Program-made: the position numbers and the translations under genes
Notes under the pieces: generated by a model
Database searches by the model: none
What the model was told of the DNA's origin: nothing
The model's input: only the letters and a program-made list of their open reading frames with translations
Shown here: one piece after another, positions 11,455 to 20,694 of the stretch
Numbering within the stretch: position 1 is the stretch's first letter
How the letters are laid out: every line of letters starts with the position of its first letter
NCBI GenBank assembly: GCA_015179045.1
Contig: WHUZ01000064.1
Location: 186,001-250,000, forward strand
Direction: 5' to 3'
DNA: 64,000 bases
Origin: Kalaharituber pfeilii
Taxonomy: Eukaryota; Ascomycota; Pezizomycetes; Pezizales; Pezizaceae

Positions 11455-12246
11455 ACCTTGCTATAATGAAAACATAAAATTCGGCCCTTTGTTTTCACTA
11501 TAGCAAGGTTTTCAGTATAGAAAATTGTAGCAAATTAGTCATATAGTCTTGGCAGCTGAGTTCGTGAGTCTTGCTGAGCTCCGCTACTAATTAAGACTTA
11601 CTAGTAATGGAAATAGCCACATTAAGAAATCAATTCGAATGGGATGGTAGTGGTAGTGATGATTAGGAATGGAAATAAAAATGTATGATAAGGAGCAGTG
11701 ATATTGGAAGAAAAATATAAATCAAAAGTAAATCAATAGTATAGTGAGCCGTAAAAGGTCTTGGGAATTAGGCTTACATGATACACTTGCCCCAATATTG
11801 CCCAATCCCCAAGACTTTTCACAAGTCACTGTAGATTGACATCCGTGATCAGACCTCTAACAGTCGAGATATCTACTAGCCAGCGGCGACAATTATACTA
11901 GCAATATACCCGGAAGCAACAGACATCACAACTTGGTTTAAACCAACCTCTAGTACTCAGCGACATAGATGCTGTTTTCTGGGCTGCTCAAGAATCACTG
12001 GTGCGCAGGAGGCAAGGCAGTGCAGGGGGGTTTCTATGGATTTCATGAGCATCTTTTCATTATAGCAAGAACAATTTGTATGTAGATAAATATAACTTCC
12101 TCTAGATTTTTTTTCACTACACTATTTGGTGTGATTTCATTATAGCAAGGTCAAATTGTATGGGGATGGAAATCCGAGAGCGTGGTGTGTGCATTATAGC
12201 CAGGTTTTCACTATAGCGAGGTTCATTATAGCAAGGTCTGACTGTA
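11455..12246. mobile_element. Pogo-like MITE (non-coding)
   Basis: The left end reads accttgctataatgaaaac and the right end attatagcaaggtctgactg. The shared tataatga / tcattata and accttgc / gcaaggt form an inverted repeat, and further tagcaaggt copies lie just inside both ends. Such ends are known from Tc1/mariner pogo-type elements of fungi. No transposase frame remains. The family call is by end sequence only. Confidence 0.45.
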
Positions 12247-12284
12247 TTCATGCTTTTCTCAACCGTTTGACTGCTTTGAACTAG

Positions 12285-12533
12285 TGTGGGGACGATGAAC
12301 GGAATCGGTAAAGGCAAGCTTGGCATGGATGGCACGTGGAGATATTATAAGGACAGCACGTGAGGCGATATCATATAGTAGCACTTATATAGAATTAACA
12401 ACCTTCTCTTCTCTTCTCTTTCGCACCCACGCTTTCGCACTCGCACTCGCATTTAGTCGTACGTTCGTTCCGCCAGTTCTCACCGCTCCGGTCCATCGCA
12501 AGGCAGTAGTGGACTATATCTGTCTATCTTACA
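12285..12533. repeat. Solo LTR-like unit, 249 bp (TGTGG...TTACA)
   Basis: It starts tgtggggacga and ends ctatcttaca, so it has TG...CA ends. Related copies sit at 15423-15671 and 36999-37259. The 15423 copy splits an ORF1 and marks the exact unit. The interior holds cacgtg and tatata-like motifs and a gttcgttccgccagttctca block. No coding element is attached. Confidence 0.6.
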
Positions 12534-12544
12534 CCGGCACTTGT

Positions 12545-12594
12545 TTTTCTGATCTCGTGACCCCGCATACAGGCTACGAACCTTTGGCAGGGAC
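12545..12594 (-). mobile_element. Decayed family B hairpin
   Basis: The reverse complement reads ccctgcc, ggttcgtagcc, then gtatgcggggtcacg. The base stem and apical stem (ggtt/agcc with a wobble) are kept, but the A-tail has decayed to a short T run at 12543. The same copy is present at 37269-37319, so it predates the 1.7-kb duplication. Confidence 0.65.
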
Positions 12595-12624
12595 CCATAT
12601 CCCCAGACCAGGTTAGGGATACTC

Positions 12625-12766
12625 TGTTACGGAGTCTACAATGATGTAGCTAAAGTGAGGGTGTAACCAGGACAACGTTTGAAGCTTGACCATCTCTCAA
12701 GGGCAGAAGGCCGTTCTTATATAGCCAGCTCCCCGCGAATGCCTACTGTATGTTTTATTGCTTATG
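12625..12766. repeat. Gypsy-type LTR fragment
   Basis: It begins tgttacggagtctacaatg and shares gtgtaac, aggacaacg and cttgacc in order with the Gypsy LTR at 35363. A ttatatagcc TATA-like motif follows. It is cut off at 12766. It marks a second, diverged Gypsy family. Confidence 0.55.
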
Positions 12767-12786
12767 TTCTGGCGGGCCAGAACATA

Positions 12787-13163
12787 TATTTAGGGAAGGT
12801 CCGGAAATGGTTGGAGTCCGGGAATGATAGGCTAGGCAAGACTGTGGGGATAAGGTGGCTGAGACGAAAGACCGCGCTACTGGAAGAAGGAAAAATGACC
12901 AGCTCGGTCGTGGTGTACTTGGAGGCAGCGACGGGCGTAGACAGAGTTAGGTTAGGTGGGAAATGGTTGAGGACCACTCAATACGAGCCGGACAGACGGA
13001 GGAAATAGGCTGTATTGACCAGTGTGTACATTCTACCCGCACCATGTATGAGTATTGCGGGCACCACATGTATTTAGTGACGGTTAATTTTCTTTCTTAA
13101 ATAAATACCTCGCCATAGCCCATACTGCGGCATGCGAGTAATGATATAAAAAAAAAAAAAAGT
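12787..13163 (+). mobile_element. 5'-truncated ORF1-type element, family A tail
   Basis: It encodes about 70 C-terminal residues of ORF1 (GIRWLRRK, TSSVVVYLE, RVRLGGKWLR), a stop at 13006, about 105 bp of 3' leader, the family A hairpin and an A-tail. In this copy the distal apical strand reads atactgc instead of gggc, which breaks one side of the apical stem. An ORF1 that runs directly into the hairpin without ORF2 matches the full copies at 14941 and 23567. Confidence 0.8.
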
Positions 13164-13271
13164 ACTATTGTTTGTACATAGATGACTGCATAGGGGGATA
13201 GGAGACTGTGGAAATTGCTTAGCTGGCTGTATGATAGATCACTATTACATTAAATCATAAGCGAGTATATA

Positions 13272-13446
13272 GGGGGGGGAGAGAACGTTGGCGGAGGTGA
13301 TGGACTGGGCGGCGGAGTAACCGGTCATATTTTCACTTTATCTCCTTATCTGTTACTTATTTTTCCGTTGATTATCATTCATGTATCTAAACCCTCGCCA
13401 TAGCCTGCAAGGCGGCATGCGAGTAATGATATATAAAAAAAAAAAA
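13272..13446 (+). mobile_element. 5'-truncated LINE-A, last ORF2 codons plus tail
   Basis: It encodes only the ORF2 C-terminus (TLAEVMDWAAE, then stop), about 70 bp of 3' leader, a hairpin with gcct/aggc apical stem, and an A-tail. The target ataagcgagtatata is repeated with one change (13257-13271 and 13447-13461). Confidence 0.85.
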
Positions 13447-13486
13447 ATAAGCGAATATATATATTACATATAGGTACATCGAGGTA

Positions 13487-13602
13487 CATTCATGTTCGCC
13501 GCTGGGCCAGGTGTTCGTGGCTGGGCTGGCCCCGTGAAAAACACCATATGTTTTTCACGGGGCCGGCCGGTTCACGAACCGGAAAATGTTCGTCGGTGGG
13601 CC
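13487..13602. repeat. Palindrome-rich ttcg/cgaa repeat
   Basis: It begins catgttcgccgctgggccag and ends gttcgtcggtgggccagaac. Between them are two nested palindromes (ggccccgtgaaaaac / gtttttcacggggcc, and ccggttcacgaaccgg). Related copies lie at 16757-16899, 17350-17510, 18935-19050 and 44507-44618. Its size and folding suggest a foldback or MITE-type element. Confidence 0.65.
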
Positions 13603-13891
13603 AGAACAGTAACAAGGATTGCGTCGATGCCAAGAATTAAAATTTTGGTGGTTGTATTGCCAGAAATGGCACTTTATAGAATCCTTGCAAGCGCCACGCA
13701 TCCACTTTAGGCTCTTTTTTTTTTTTTTTTTTTTTTTTATTTCATTACTCGCATGCCGCCTAACAGGCTATGGCGAGAAGTTAAGTACATGATGGGTAGG
13801 ATAGGGAATAAGAAATTAGAAAAATAAAGGAGATTATTCTGCCGCCCAGTCTAAAACCTCCGCCAGCATGTTTCCTTCCCCCTCTGACTTC

Positions 13892-13936
13892 TTTTTTTTT
13901 TTTTTTTTATATCATTAATCGCTTGCCGCCCAATGG
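13892..13936 (-). mobile_element. Minimal family A insertion, starts inside hairpin
   Basis: A 45-bp insertion: 17-18 T, atatcattaatcgcttgccg and the loop side only, about 28 nt of element sequence. The target cccctctgacttc is repeated at 13879-13891 and 13937-13949. It shows that truncation can also fall within the hairpin. Confidence 0.88.
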
Positions 13937-14017
13937 CCCCTCTGACTTCGTTGGCTGCTTCAGCCCCATCTCCCCTCTCGGTAGTCTTCTCTTCCACGCC
14001 TCACACTCATTCATAAT

Positions 14018-14767
14018 AGCGGTGGTCATCAATTATCTACGGTAAGGGAAGGTGGAACATTCGTACATTTCATATCCCTGTACGTCTAGCCATTTGCGGC
14101 CGGCAATTGATGACCGGTCCAAAATGCAAAAAAGCTAAGGCTTGCACTCTGTAATTGTAGTCCATTCACCCCTACCCCGCATATCAACACAATCACAGAA
14201 TTGCAATGCCTCGTATAAGCCAAAAAGCATCAATACAGAAGAAAATAGACGCTGAAATCGATGTTTTGATGACAGCAATGGAGTATGATTTAGACTCGGA
14301 GTTTAACTCAGAGTATAGTTCAGAGGAAGAAGAGGAGGACTTAGAGGAGCTTCAGGAGCTTATAGATAGGAGTGATAATATTGCAGCTAACCGATATTTC
14401 AACCGTGGCAAAAACTCTGCTGGAAGACAAGACTCAAATATTCTATCAAATTTGATTAATGAATATCCAGATTCAGCATTTCTTGCTATTTTTCAGATGC
14501 AAAGAGCCTCCTTTTGGTACCATGCGGTGCAGTGCGGTGTGGGGTTGCGTTGAGTGGGGGCGGTTTGGGGCAAATCTACGGTAAGGTACGTGGTTTTCCA
14601 AAAAGTACGGGACTATTTCGTGCCGTAGATTTTTCAGAAATGTACGGTGATAACGTACCTTGCCGTACATTTCAGGGCGGAACATAGCCAATGAGTGTTG
14701 TTGCCAAGACACGGAAAATGTACGAATGTTCTACTTACCTTACCGTAGATAATTGATGACCACCACT
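14018..14767 (+). mobile_element. Harbinger/PIF-like DNA element, internally deleted
   Basis: The ends are inverted repeats of at least 28 bp (agyggtggtcatcaattatc, then tacggtaagg). The flanks are aat on both sides (14015-14017 and 14768-14770), a 3-bp duplication as in Harbinger elements. Several tacggtaag / cgtacctt motifs repeat near both ends. A 116-residue frame inside matches the N-terminus of a transposase; the DDE core is gone. Confidence 0.7.
14206..14553 (+). pseudogene. Harbinger-like transposase, N-terminal remnant
   Basis: From an ATG at 14206 it encodes an acidic helical N-terminus (SSEEEEEDLEELQELIDRS) and then FLAIFQMQRASFWYH, which resembles the FRMxRxSFW motif of fungal PIF/Harbinger transposases. 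The frame then runs into subterminal repeat sequence and stops. It cannot encode an active enzyme. Confidence 0.55.
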
Positions 14768-15172
14768 AATGTGCGCAAAGTTCTCGAGGGCTTTACCACA
14801 CCACCGACACTCCGGTGAGTCTTCCTTCCCTATCTGATGTCTCCACTGTCGCAGACCACTTTAGGCTCGTACTGGCAGGACTTCAGCTGTTCTCGTGCCC
14901 AGACTATTATTTTCGGCCTACGCGGCCGTAGGACTTCAGCGCGTCAACAACCACCTCAGGACGAGCGTTTGGAAGCGACTCCACAACCACAACGTCCCCC
15001 CCGCTGAAAATTACATAGATCGAAAGCGCTCAGCGAGCTGAGTCTTTTGATCTAATTTTTATCCTCAAACACCCGAATCTACGTTATTCCCCCCAGGGGG
15101 AATTTTCGAGGATCCCTCAGCTCACCACCTCTGTTGTCAACACACCAACCCCACCCCTGCTGCGCCAAGACA

Positions 15173-16299
15173 ATGAGGCTCGAGGACATCAAGGCCGGTG
15201 TCGCAGCATTTTTAGACAAGAACAACGAAGGATTGGACAAGGGAGCGTTCTTGTTCTTCGTGTGCGTAGACCCCGAGAAGGGGCTCTTCAGAGCTTATTG
15301 CGGGACTGGGGAAGACGAGAAGCCGGTTTGGGAAGGAGAAGGTTGGGAGTGGCCGAAGGAAGGACTGGGCTTTAGCCCAATCACGGCGATACAACAGGAG
15401 CCTGAAGAACCGCCGTCACCACTGTGGTGACGACGACGGAATGGGTTAATGCAAGCTTGGCATGGATAAGGTAGCACGTGGAGATAAGGGCAGCACGTGA
15501 GGCAATATCGTATATATAGATTTCCTGTACTCTAGCACACACAATGAACAACCTTCTTCTCTTCTCTTCTTTTCGCACTCGCACTCGCATTTAGTCGTAC
15601 GTTCGTTCCGCCAGTTCTCACCGCTCCGGTCCATCGCAAGGCAGTAGTTGATACTATCTGTCTATCTTACACCACCACCACCACCGCCACCCGCCAAGCG
15701 GGCACCATCGCCGCCGATCTCTACTCGGACGAGGAAGAGAAAGGCTCCCCGCCTCGGCGAAGCACCACCTATGGCAGCACCACCGCCACCACCGCCGCCA
15801 CCACCGCCACCACCACCACCACCGCCATCACCTCCGACACCAGGGCCATCGCAGAAGGCAACGCCTTCACCACCGAAGCCCACGCCACCACCACCTAAAT
15901 CCTCTAACGGAAAAAAGGCCGATCCAAGAGGCAAGGGAAAACTCCCGAGCCAGGAAGAGGCCTTCCAGCGCCATTTGGCCGCCCAGAAGGGCCACACCAC
16001 CACTCCTCCACCAACCAAATCCGATGCCACCACCAAGGGAAAATCCGGCATCGTAGTACACGGGATCGCCTACGGAAGGACCTAGGGAAGGTCAAAAATT
16101 GGTTGGAAGCCGCGAACAAGGACTGGGGAAGATTGTTGGGATTCGCTGGCTGAGGAGGAAGACCATACTGGAGGAGGAAGGAAAGAAGACAAGCTCGGTG
16201 GTTGTTTTGTTGAGTAAAGAGATGGAAGTTGAGAGAGTGAGGCTCGGTGGACGCTGGCTACGTTCGGTCCGGTATGAGACGGAGAGGGGACGGAAGTAG
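15173..16299 (+). pseudogene. ORF1 of the ORF1-only element, interrupted
   Basis: It starts MRLEDIKAGVAAFLDKNNEG at 15173 (nearest ATG; upstream in-frame codons lack one). It has a region up to LGFSPI, an LTR insertion (15423-15671), a long Pro tract with PPISTRTRKRKAPR, and a C-terminal segment GIVVHGIA then GIRWLRRK, SSVVVLL, RVRLGGRWLR, ending at 16299. A frame break lies near 16083. The C-terminal part resembles the RNA-binding fold of LINE ORF1 proteins, which coat the RNA. A CCHC knuckle is absent. Confidence 0.65.
15423..15671. repeat. Solo LTR, 249 bp, inside ORF1
   Basis: TG...CA ends (tgtggtgacg to tatcttaca) with ccac on both sides. It matches 12285-12533 and 36999-37259. It interrupts the Pro-coding tract, and ccaccacc repeats resume just after it, which defines the insertion. 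Confidence 0.65.
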
Positions 16300-16602
16300 G
16301 AGATACCGGGCGTCACCCGCATCACGGAGGAAATCGCGGGCAATACATGTATTTAGGGCAGAGAGATAGTTGTTTTTCCTCTTTAACTAAGACCCTCGCC
16401 ATAGCCCGTGGGGCGGCAAGCGAGTAATGATATAAAAAAAAAAAAAAAAGTAGGACTTCAGCCATTTCCTTCCTAAGCTCACTCTCGCTGGTATTAAATT
16501 CTGCTCCACGTATACTTTGCTCCTGTAGGTATATCACAACTGTGTTGGTGATTTTCTCCTCAACCCCTGGCTCCTTTATTACGTATCTAAGGCCCAATTC
16601 AT

Positions 16603-16666
16603 ATGTAACTAAATCGCCATATAGCCCCCAGGGCGGCACACGATCAATGATATAAAAAAAAAAAGT
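16603..16666 (+). mobile_element. Minimal family A insertion with 11-nt leader
   Basis: A 64-bp insertion of atgtaactaaa, hairpin (apical gccc/gggc; base stem decayed), atcaatgatat and an A-tail. The target cccaattcat is repeated at 16593-16602 and 16667-16676. The leader atgtaactaa matches the LINE copy ending at 28168. Confidence 0.82.
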
Positions 16667-16756
16667 CCCAATTCATGAATCATGTGCTGGCTCACTGACG
16701 AACATCGTGGTTTGCAAAACTCGGCATATATATACATATAGGTACATAGAGGTACA

Positions 16757-16899
16757 TTCATGTTCGCCGCTAGGCCAGGTGTTCGTGGCTGGGCTGGCCC
16801 CGTGAAAAACACCATATGTTTTTCACGGGGCCGGCCGATTCGCGAATCGACTGGCCGGTTCGCGAACCGGAAAATGTTCGTCGGTGGGCCAGAACATTC
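16757..16899. repeat. Palindrome-rich ttcg/cgaa repeat
   Basis: Same family as 13487-13602, with an extra ccggccgattcgcgaatcg and ccggttcgcgaaccgg. It ends gtgggccagaacat, then joins an LTR-like sequence directly. Confidence 0.65.
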
Positions 16900-17190
16900 A
16901 CTGCAACCGTAGGGCGGGCGGTCGGTGGATGCATGAAATGCGCATATGCGCTGCAAGCGATATGCGGCAGCCGGAACGGCGTCGCAGTCACATAAAATAA
17001 ATGTGCTATATAAGGTACGTAGAGGACTAGCGAGTATCGCTAGTCAAGTGTCTTTTTGACCTGGCGGACGTTTTTTTTTTTTTTTTTTTTTTGGTTACGT
17101 TACCCCACTTGCAGCTGTTCGCCATGTCAGGGCACCTGGCCAACGGTAACTCTCTGCGTTTACCAGATCCGTCACAGAAAGACTTTCACA
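16900..17190 (+). repeat. LTR-like sequence related to 45591-45809, split by a family B insertion
   Basis: From tcactgcaaccgtaggg to the aggactagcgagtatcgcta region it matches 45602-45809 closely, then resumes after the insertion with gtaactctctgcgtttacc. The first bases of the LTR (tgttacggg) are missing here, replaced by the palindromic repeat. Confidence 0.65.
17071..17133 (-). mobile_element. Minimal family B hairpin insertion
   Basis: T run, ggttacgttaccccacttgc, hairpin, ending at tcaggg. The target acctggcggacg is repeated with two changes at 17134-17145. The undisturbed LTR at 45591 gives the empty site. Confidence 0.82.
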
Positions 17191-17349
17191 ATCTGGCTAG
17201 GCAGTTGTAGTATATGAAATAGTAGTAATAAAAAAATTTAAGAAAATAAGAGATTGGATAGAAAAGGTGAACTCATAAACAAGGAAGATTGTTGTAGCAA
17301 GATAGTTGATAAGAAAAGAAAAAAGAGAGAGAAAGAAGGCTAGCTTAAT

Positions 17350-18210
17350 TATGTTCTGGCCCACCGACGAACATTTTCCGGTTCGCGAACCGGCCAGCCG
17401 ATTCGTGAACCGGCCAGCCGATTCGTGAACCGGCCGGCCCCGTGAAAAACATATGGTGTTTTTCACGGGGCCAGCCCAGCCACGAACACCTGGCCCAGCG
17501 GCGAACATGAATGTACCTCGATGTACCTATATGTAATATATATACTCGCTTATTTTTTTTTTTTTTATATCATTACTCGCATGCCGCCTTGCAGGCTATG
17601 GCGAGGGTTTAGATACATGAATGATAATCAACGGAAAAATAAGTAACAGATAAGGAGATAAAGTGAAAATATGACCGGTTACTCCGCCGCCCAGTCCATC
17701 ACCTCCGCCAACGTTCTCCCCCCCCCCTATATACTCGCTTATGATTTAATGTAATAGTGATCTATCATACAGCCAGCTAAGCAATTTCCACAGTCTCCTA
17801 TCCCCCTATGCAGTCATCTATGTACAAACAATAGTACTTTTTTTTTTTTTTATATCATTACTCGCATGCCGCAGTATGGGCTATGGCGAGGTATTTATTA
17901 AAGAAAGAAAATTAACCGTCACTAAATACATGTGGTGCCCGCAATACTCATACATGGTGCGGGTAGAATGTACACACTGGTCAATACAGCCTATTTCCTC
18001 CGTCTGTCCGGCTCGTATTGAGTGGTCCTCAACCATTTCCCACCTAACCTAACTCTGTCTACGCCCGTCGCTGCCTCCAAGTACACCACGACCGAGCTGG
18101 TCATTTTTCCTTCTTCCAGTAGCCCGGTCTTTCGTCTCAGCCACCTTATCCGCACAGTCTTGCCTAGCCTATCATTCCCGGACTCCAACCATTTCCGGAC
18201 CTTCCCTAAA
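17350..18210 (-). repeat. Inverted composite repeat, arm 2
   Basis: Reverse complement of 12785-13606: palindromic repeat, LINE-A end (T run at about 17553), spacer, ORF1 end (T run at about 17838) with ORF1 codons on the minus strand to about 18206. An extra unit of about 19 bp in the palindromic repeat accounts for part of the length difference. It ends at ttccctaaatag. Confidence 0.85.
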
Positions 18211-18231
18211 TAGACATCACTATGTTCACTC

Positions 18232-18362
18232 TCATTCTCCTGGTTAGTACATTGACCAGCATTGCTTTTATTACAAGAATAAGAACATTTAACCTTTTGA
18301 CATATGCATGTACAACGAAGAGAAGAACAGGTACCTAGACAAGAACATGAAATTTTGTCTTG
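18232..18362 (-). pseudogene. Cysteine-rich (CXC-like) transposon fragment
   Basis: The minus strand reads SCSCLGTCSSLRCTC, then CQKVKCSYSCNKSNAGQC. The Cys spacing resembles the tesmin-type CXC zinc-binding module found at the C-terminus of some transposon proteins. A diverged second copy is at 19614. No start or catalytic part is visible. Confidence 0.45.
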
Positions 18363-19439
18363 ACAAGTTTTATCATGATGAGGTTGCTTAAAGTGGGTAC
18401 TTGGCGCTTGCAGGGCTCTTATTATCTACTGTTTCTGGTAATACAACCACCAAACTTTTCATTCTTGGCATCAACGCAATCCCTGTTACTGCCACAATAT
18501 AATACCAGAATGGCGGAGGATTCCGGAAATCTCTACCTATGAAGATAACACTCCAAAATTTCGCTTAGAGTAAGAAGAATACTAGAAGCATATTTAGTAA
18601 TTTTCTTCTAGTGTTTCGGTTAACAATAATTAAGTTATGATTACAAATTGGTATTCTTAACTATAGCAGTCTAGAAGCGTAGTGAATTATTAATTAAACT
18701 GTCTGTATTAACTTCTAGTATGTGGTAAGAAGTAGCAACTTGCTACTCATATTAGCAATTTATCACCGACAGCAACTTTCAAGTGGCAACTTGTAGGTGG
18801 CAACTTGTCAGTGGCAATAGGGCTGTGCTAGCACACAGTAACTGGCTTATCAATTAACGCTGGTAGCAGAATGTTTCTCTATACTCAATCACTGGTAGTA
18901 CGTAGAGGTACCTAGTGGTACTTGTACTAAACCAGTGTTCGTCGGTGGGCTGGCCCATTCGCGAATCAGCCAGCCCACCGACGAATTGGCCGATTCGCGA
19001 ATGGGCCTGGCCGGTTCGCGAACCGCAATGTTCGTCGGTAGGCCAGAACAATTATTATCTACCTGGAAGAGAAAGTAAAATCAAATAGTCAAATACTAGT
19101 AAAGATAAGATTATTAGGTAAATAGTATTACTCATATCTGTATAACTAGGACAGAATTATAAAGGTAGATAGAAAGGAAAAGTAAAGAGAGATAGAGGAA
19201 ATAGATATAACTGCCCAGTATTTCTGAGAGATTTTTAGATATTCATTCTTTATTGTTCTTTTAAAGAATTGGACTATTACTCTATATTTCTTGTATGTTA
19301 TAGGTCCTGTTTTGGTTTTTATAGAGGACGATTTTGTAGGTAGTTGCACTGTTGAGCTTTTGGGTAGAAAGAGATGATTGTTATTAGCCAAAGTAATACA
19401 CCTATATACATAGAGCATGAGGTTGCTCTCGGGCCCTTA
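18363..19439. other. AT-rich repeat relics, no gene
   Basis: It contains inverted similarity (18409-18486) to 13607-13690, a run of gtggcaacttg-type short repeats near 18780-18815, and a palindromic ttcg/cgaa repeat at about 18935-19050. Open frames such as 19146-19418 are AT-rich and without domains. Confidence 0.5.
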
Positions 19440-19613
19440 CCACCCTTTATCACGGACCTCTCTGATATCCGACACCTCCGACATTACTGTAGATCTCTAA
19501 CATGCACCGATGCCTGTCTCCGGGCCTAGGACTTCGGCCAAGGGACCCTGCCATAGCGAGTAGCTATAAGCGGGGTTGACGTGATGTTAAAAAAAAAAAA
19601 CAAAAAAAAAAAG
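19440..19613 (+). mobile_element. Family B element with extended leader
   Basis: From about 19440 to the A-rich run at 19587-19612. The hairpin is ccctgccatagcgagtagct with gcgggg on the distal side, then ttgacgtgatgtt and A. Upstream, gggcctaggacttcggcc is a second possible stem that recurs upstream of the hairpin in other long B copies. The 5' limit and target duplication are uncertain. Confidence 0.55.
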
Positions 19614-19790
19614 GTTCACTCCTCTCATCTTCCTGGTTAGTATATTGACCAGAATTGCTTTTATGACAAGAGTAAGAACATTGAACCTTCTGAGGTATGC
19701 ATGTACAACGAAGAGAAGAACAAAAACCTAGACAGGAATATGAAACTTTATGTTGATGGGGCTGGCGGTGTAGATTAGAGTGCATAGGCT
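19614..19790 (-). pseudogene. Cysteine-rich (CXC-like) transposon fragment, copy 2
   Basis: The minus strand reads SYSCLGFCSSLRCTC, then QKVQCSYSCHKSNSGQY. It is diverged from 18232-18362: two of the conserved Cys are lost (C to P and C to Y). The upstream frame to about 20064 is Pro/Thr-rich and repetitive. A family B element lies immediately downstream. Confidence 0.4.
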
Positions 19791-20690
19791 GCCTGTTAGT
19801 ACCATATCTAGTTTGTCTGGTGGTGGCCAGCCGGCGCGTTGGGAACATTGGGTACTGGCATGTTTGTGGGTACTGTATTTGCCCTGATGCTTTTGTTGGC
19901 ACTAGAATTAATGCTAGTACTTTTGCGAGTCCTACTGTTGGTGTTGACACTTTTGTGGGTATTGGATTTAGTCCTGACGCGTTAAAGGCTGCGGGATGAG
20001 CGCGGAAAAGGTGCGGGAGGATGTGTGTTCTCGTACCCAGTCTAAGAGCTAGGAATGTGGGCAAGTATGTACCCGAGTTTCTCTAAGCTGGCTCCTGTAA
20101 CGTGGGGAGGGTTGCGCAGGTGAGCGAAAGGAGATTGGCAACGATGGGGAAGAGGATTGTTAATATACCTATATGTATCTACTGACAGCCAATGACTTAC
20201 CAGTTCTCGTTTGCCCTTTGCACCCAACCACAACCTCACAAAAGTCACGACAAAAAGAATGAACAAGCAACCTACAGCACCAAGGATTCCTGCGTAGTCA
20301 CCCACCGCGGTACCAGCTTGGTGATCTGAAGCTTAGATATGGCAGAGCGGACGGGGATGCCTCGTTGTTCGTCAAGTCTATGGCAGTAGATGCCAACCCT
20401 TACTAGATCGCCTTACTGGATATGATAATGTTTCCGAACACGGCAGGGATATGGAACAATTCCGAGTACAAGGACACACAACGCATAGGTATAAATGGGT
20501 ATCAAATAGGCTCCCAATTGTCAGAAGCATACAAATAAGTCATCCGGCACAACAAGTACTCCGGAACGCAGTCCCTCAGAGCGAAACATTGAGTTTCCTC
20601 AAGAGCGAAAAGCACACACCGGGCGGGGAAAGCCACTTTACGACATCCCACAGACCTTAATGTCCAGTAGCCTTCTGATTATTAGACCTT
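19791..20690. other. Unassigned
   Basis: Imperfect short repeats of 'cttttg..g..a..tgttggt' type lie near 19870-19960. A minus-strand frame at 20042-20305 has a hydrophobic stretch (LFILFVVTFVRLWLG) that could be a membrane segment of a broken gene. Nothing can be assigned. Confidence 0.35.
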
Positions 20691-20694
20691 CTTT

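Larger units (their letters stand above)
11048..12766. repeat. 1.7-kb direct repeat, copy 1
   Basis: It matches 35690-37492 almost base for base in the same orientation, apart from a longer minisatellite in copy 2 and small indels. It is a composite of a minisatellite, a pogo-like MITE, a 249-bp LTR, a decayed family B hairpin and a Gypsy-type LTR fragment. On its left is the MULE derivative; on its right is a ttctggcgggccagaa palindrome not present in copy 2. Confidence 0.85.
12785..13606 (+). repeat. Inverted composite repeat, arm 1
   Basis: The reverse complement of this segment reappears at 17350-18210 with few differences. It contains, in order, an ORF1 3' end with a family A tail, a spacer, a truncated LINE ORF2 end with its own tail, and a palindromic ttcg-rich repeat. 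The arms are 3.7 kb apart and could form a cruciform or a long hairpin transcript. Confidence 0.85.
13715..14855 (-). mobile_element. 5'-truncated LINE-A with two later insertions
   Basis: The minus strand reads SPECR and a knuckle ending HIMNECEAWK-like, then a C-terminus ending in LDWAAE-like residues, 3' leader, hairpin and A-tail at 13715. The target ccactttaggctc is repeated (13702-13714 and 14856-14868). Inside lie a minimal hairpin insertion (13892-13936) and a Harbinger-like element (14018-14767), so three rounds of insertion are stacked. Confidence 0.85.
14941..16449 (+). mobile_element. Full-length ORF1-only retroelement with family A tail
   Basis: A 1,509-bp insertion with the 13-bp target gtaggacttcagc on both sides (14928-14940 and 16450-16462). 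It has a 5' leader of about 230 bp, ORF1, a short 3' leader, the family A hairpin (cgtgggg loop) and an A-tail. There is no ORF2. A 249-bp LTR has landed inside ORF1. Because the 5' end coincides with that of the copy at 24894, this is a complete element, not a random truncation. Confidence 0.8.

Noticed and set aside
14941..15000. Hammerhead ribozyme at the 5' end of the ORF1-only element
   Set aside because: A ggacgag word recalls part of the core, but the ctgatga half and the required helices are not there.
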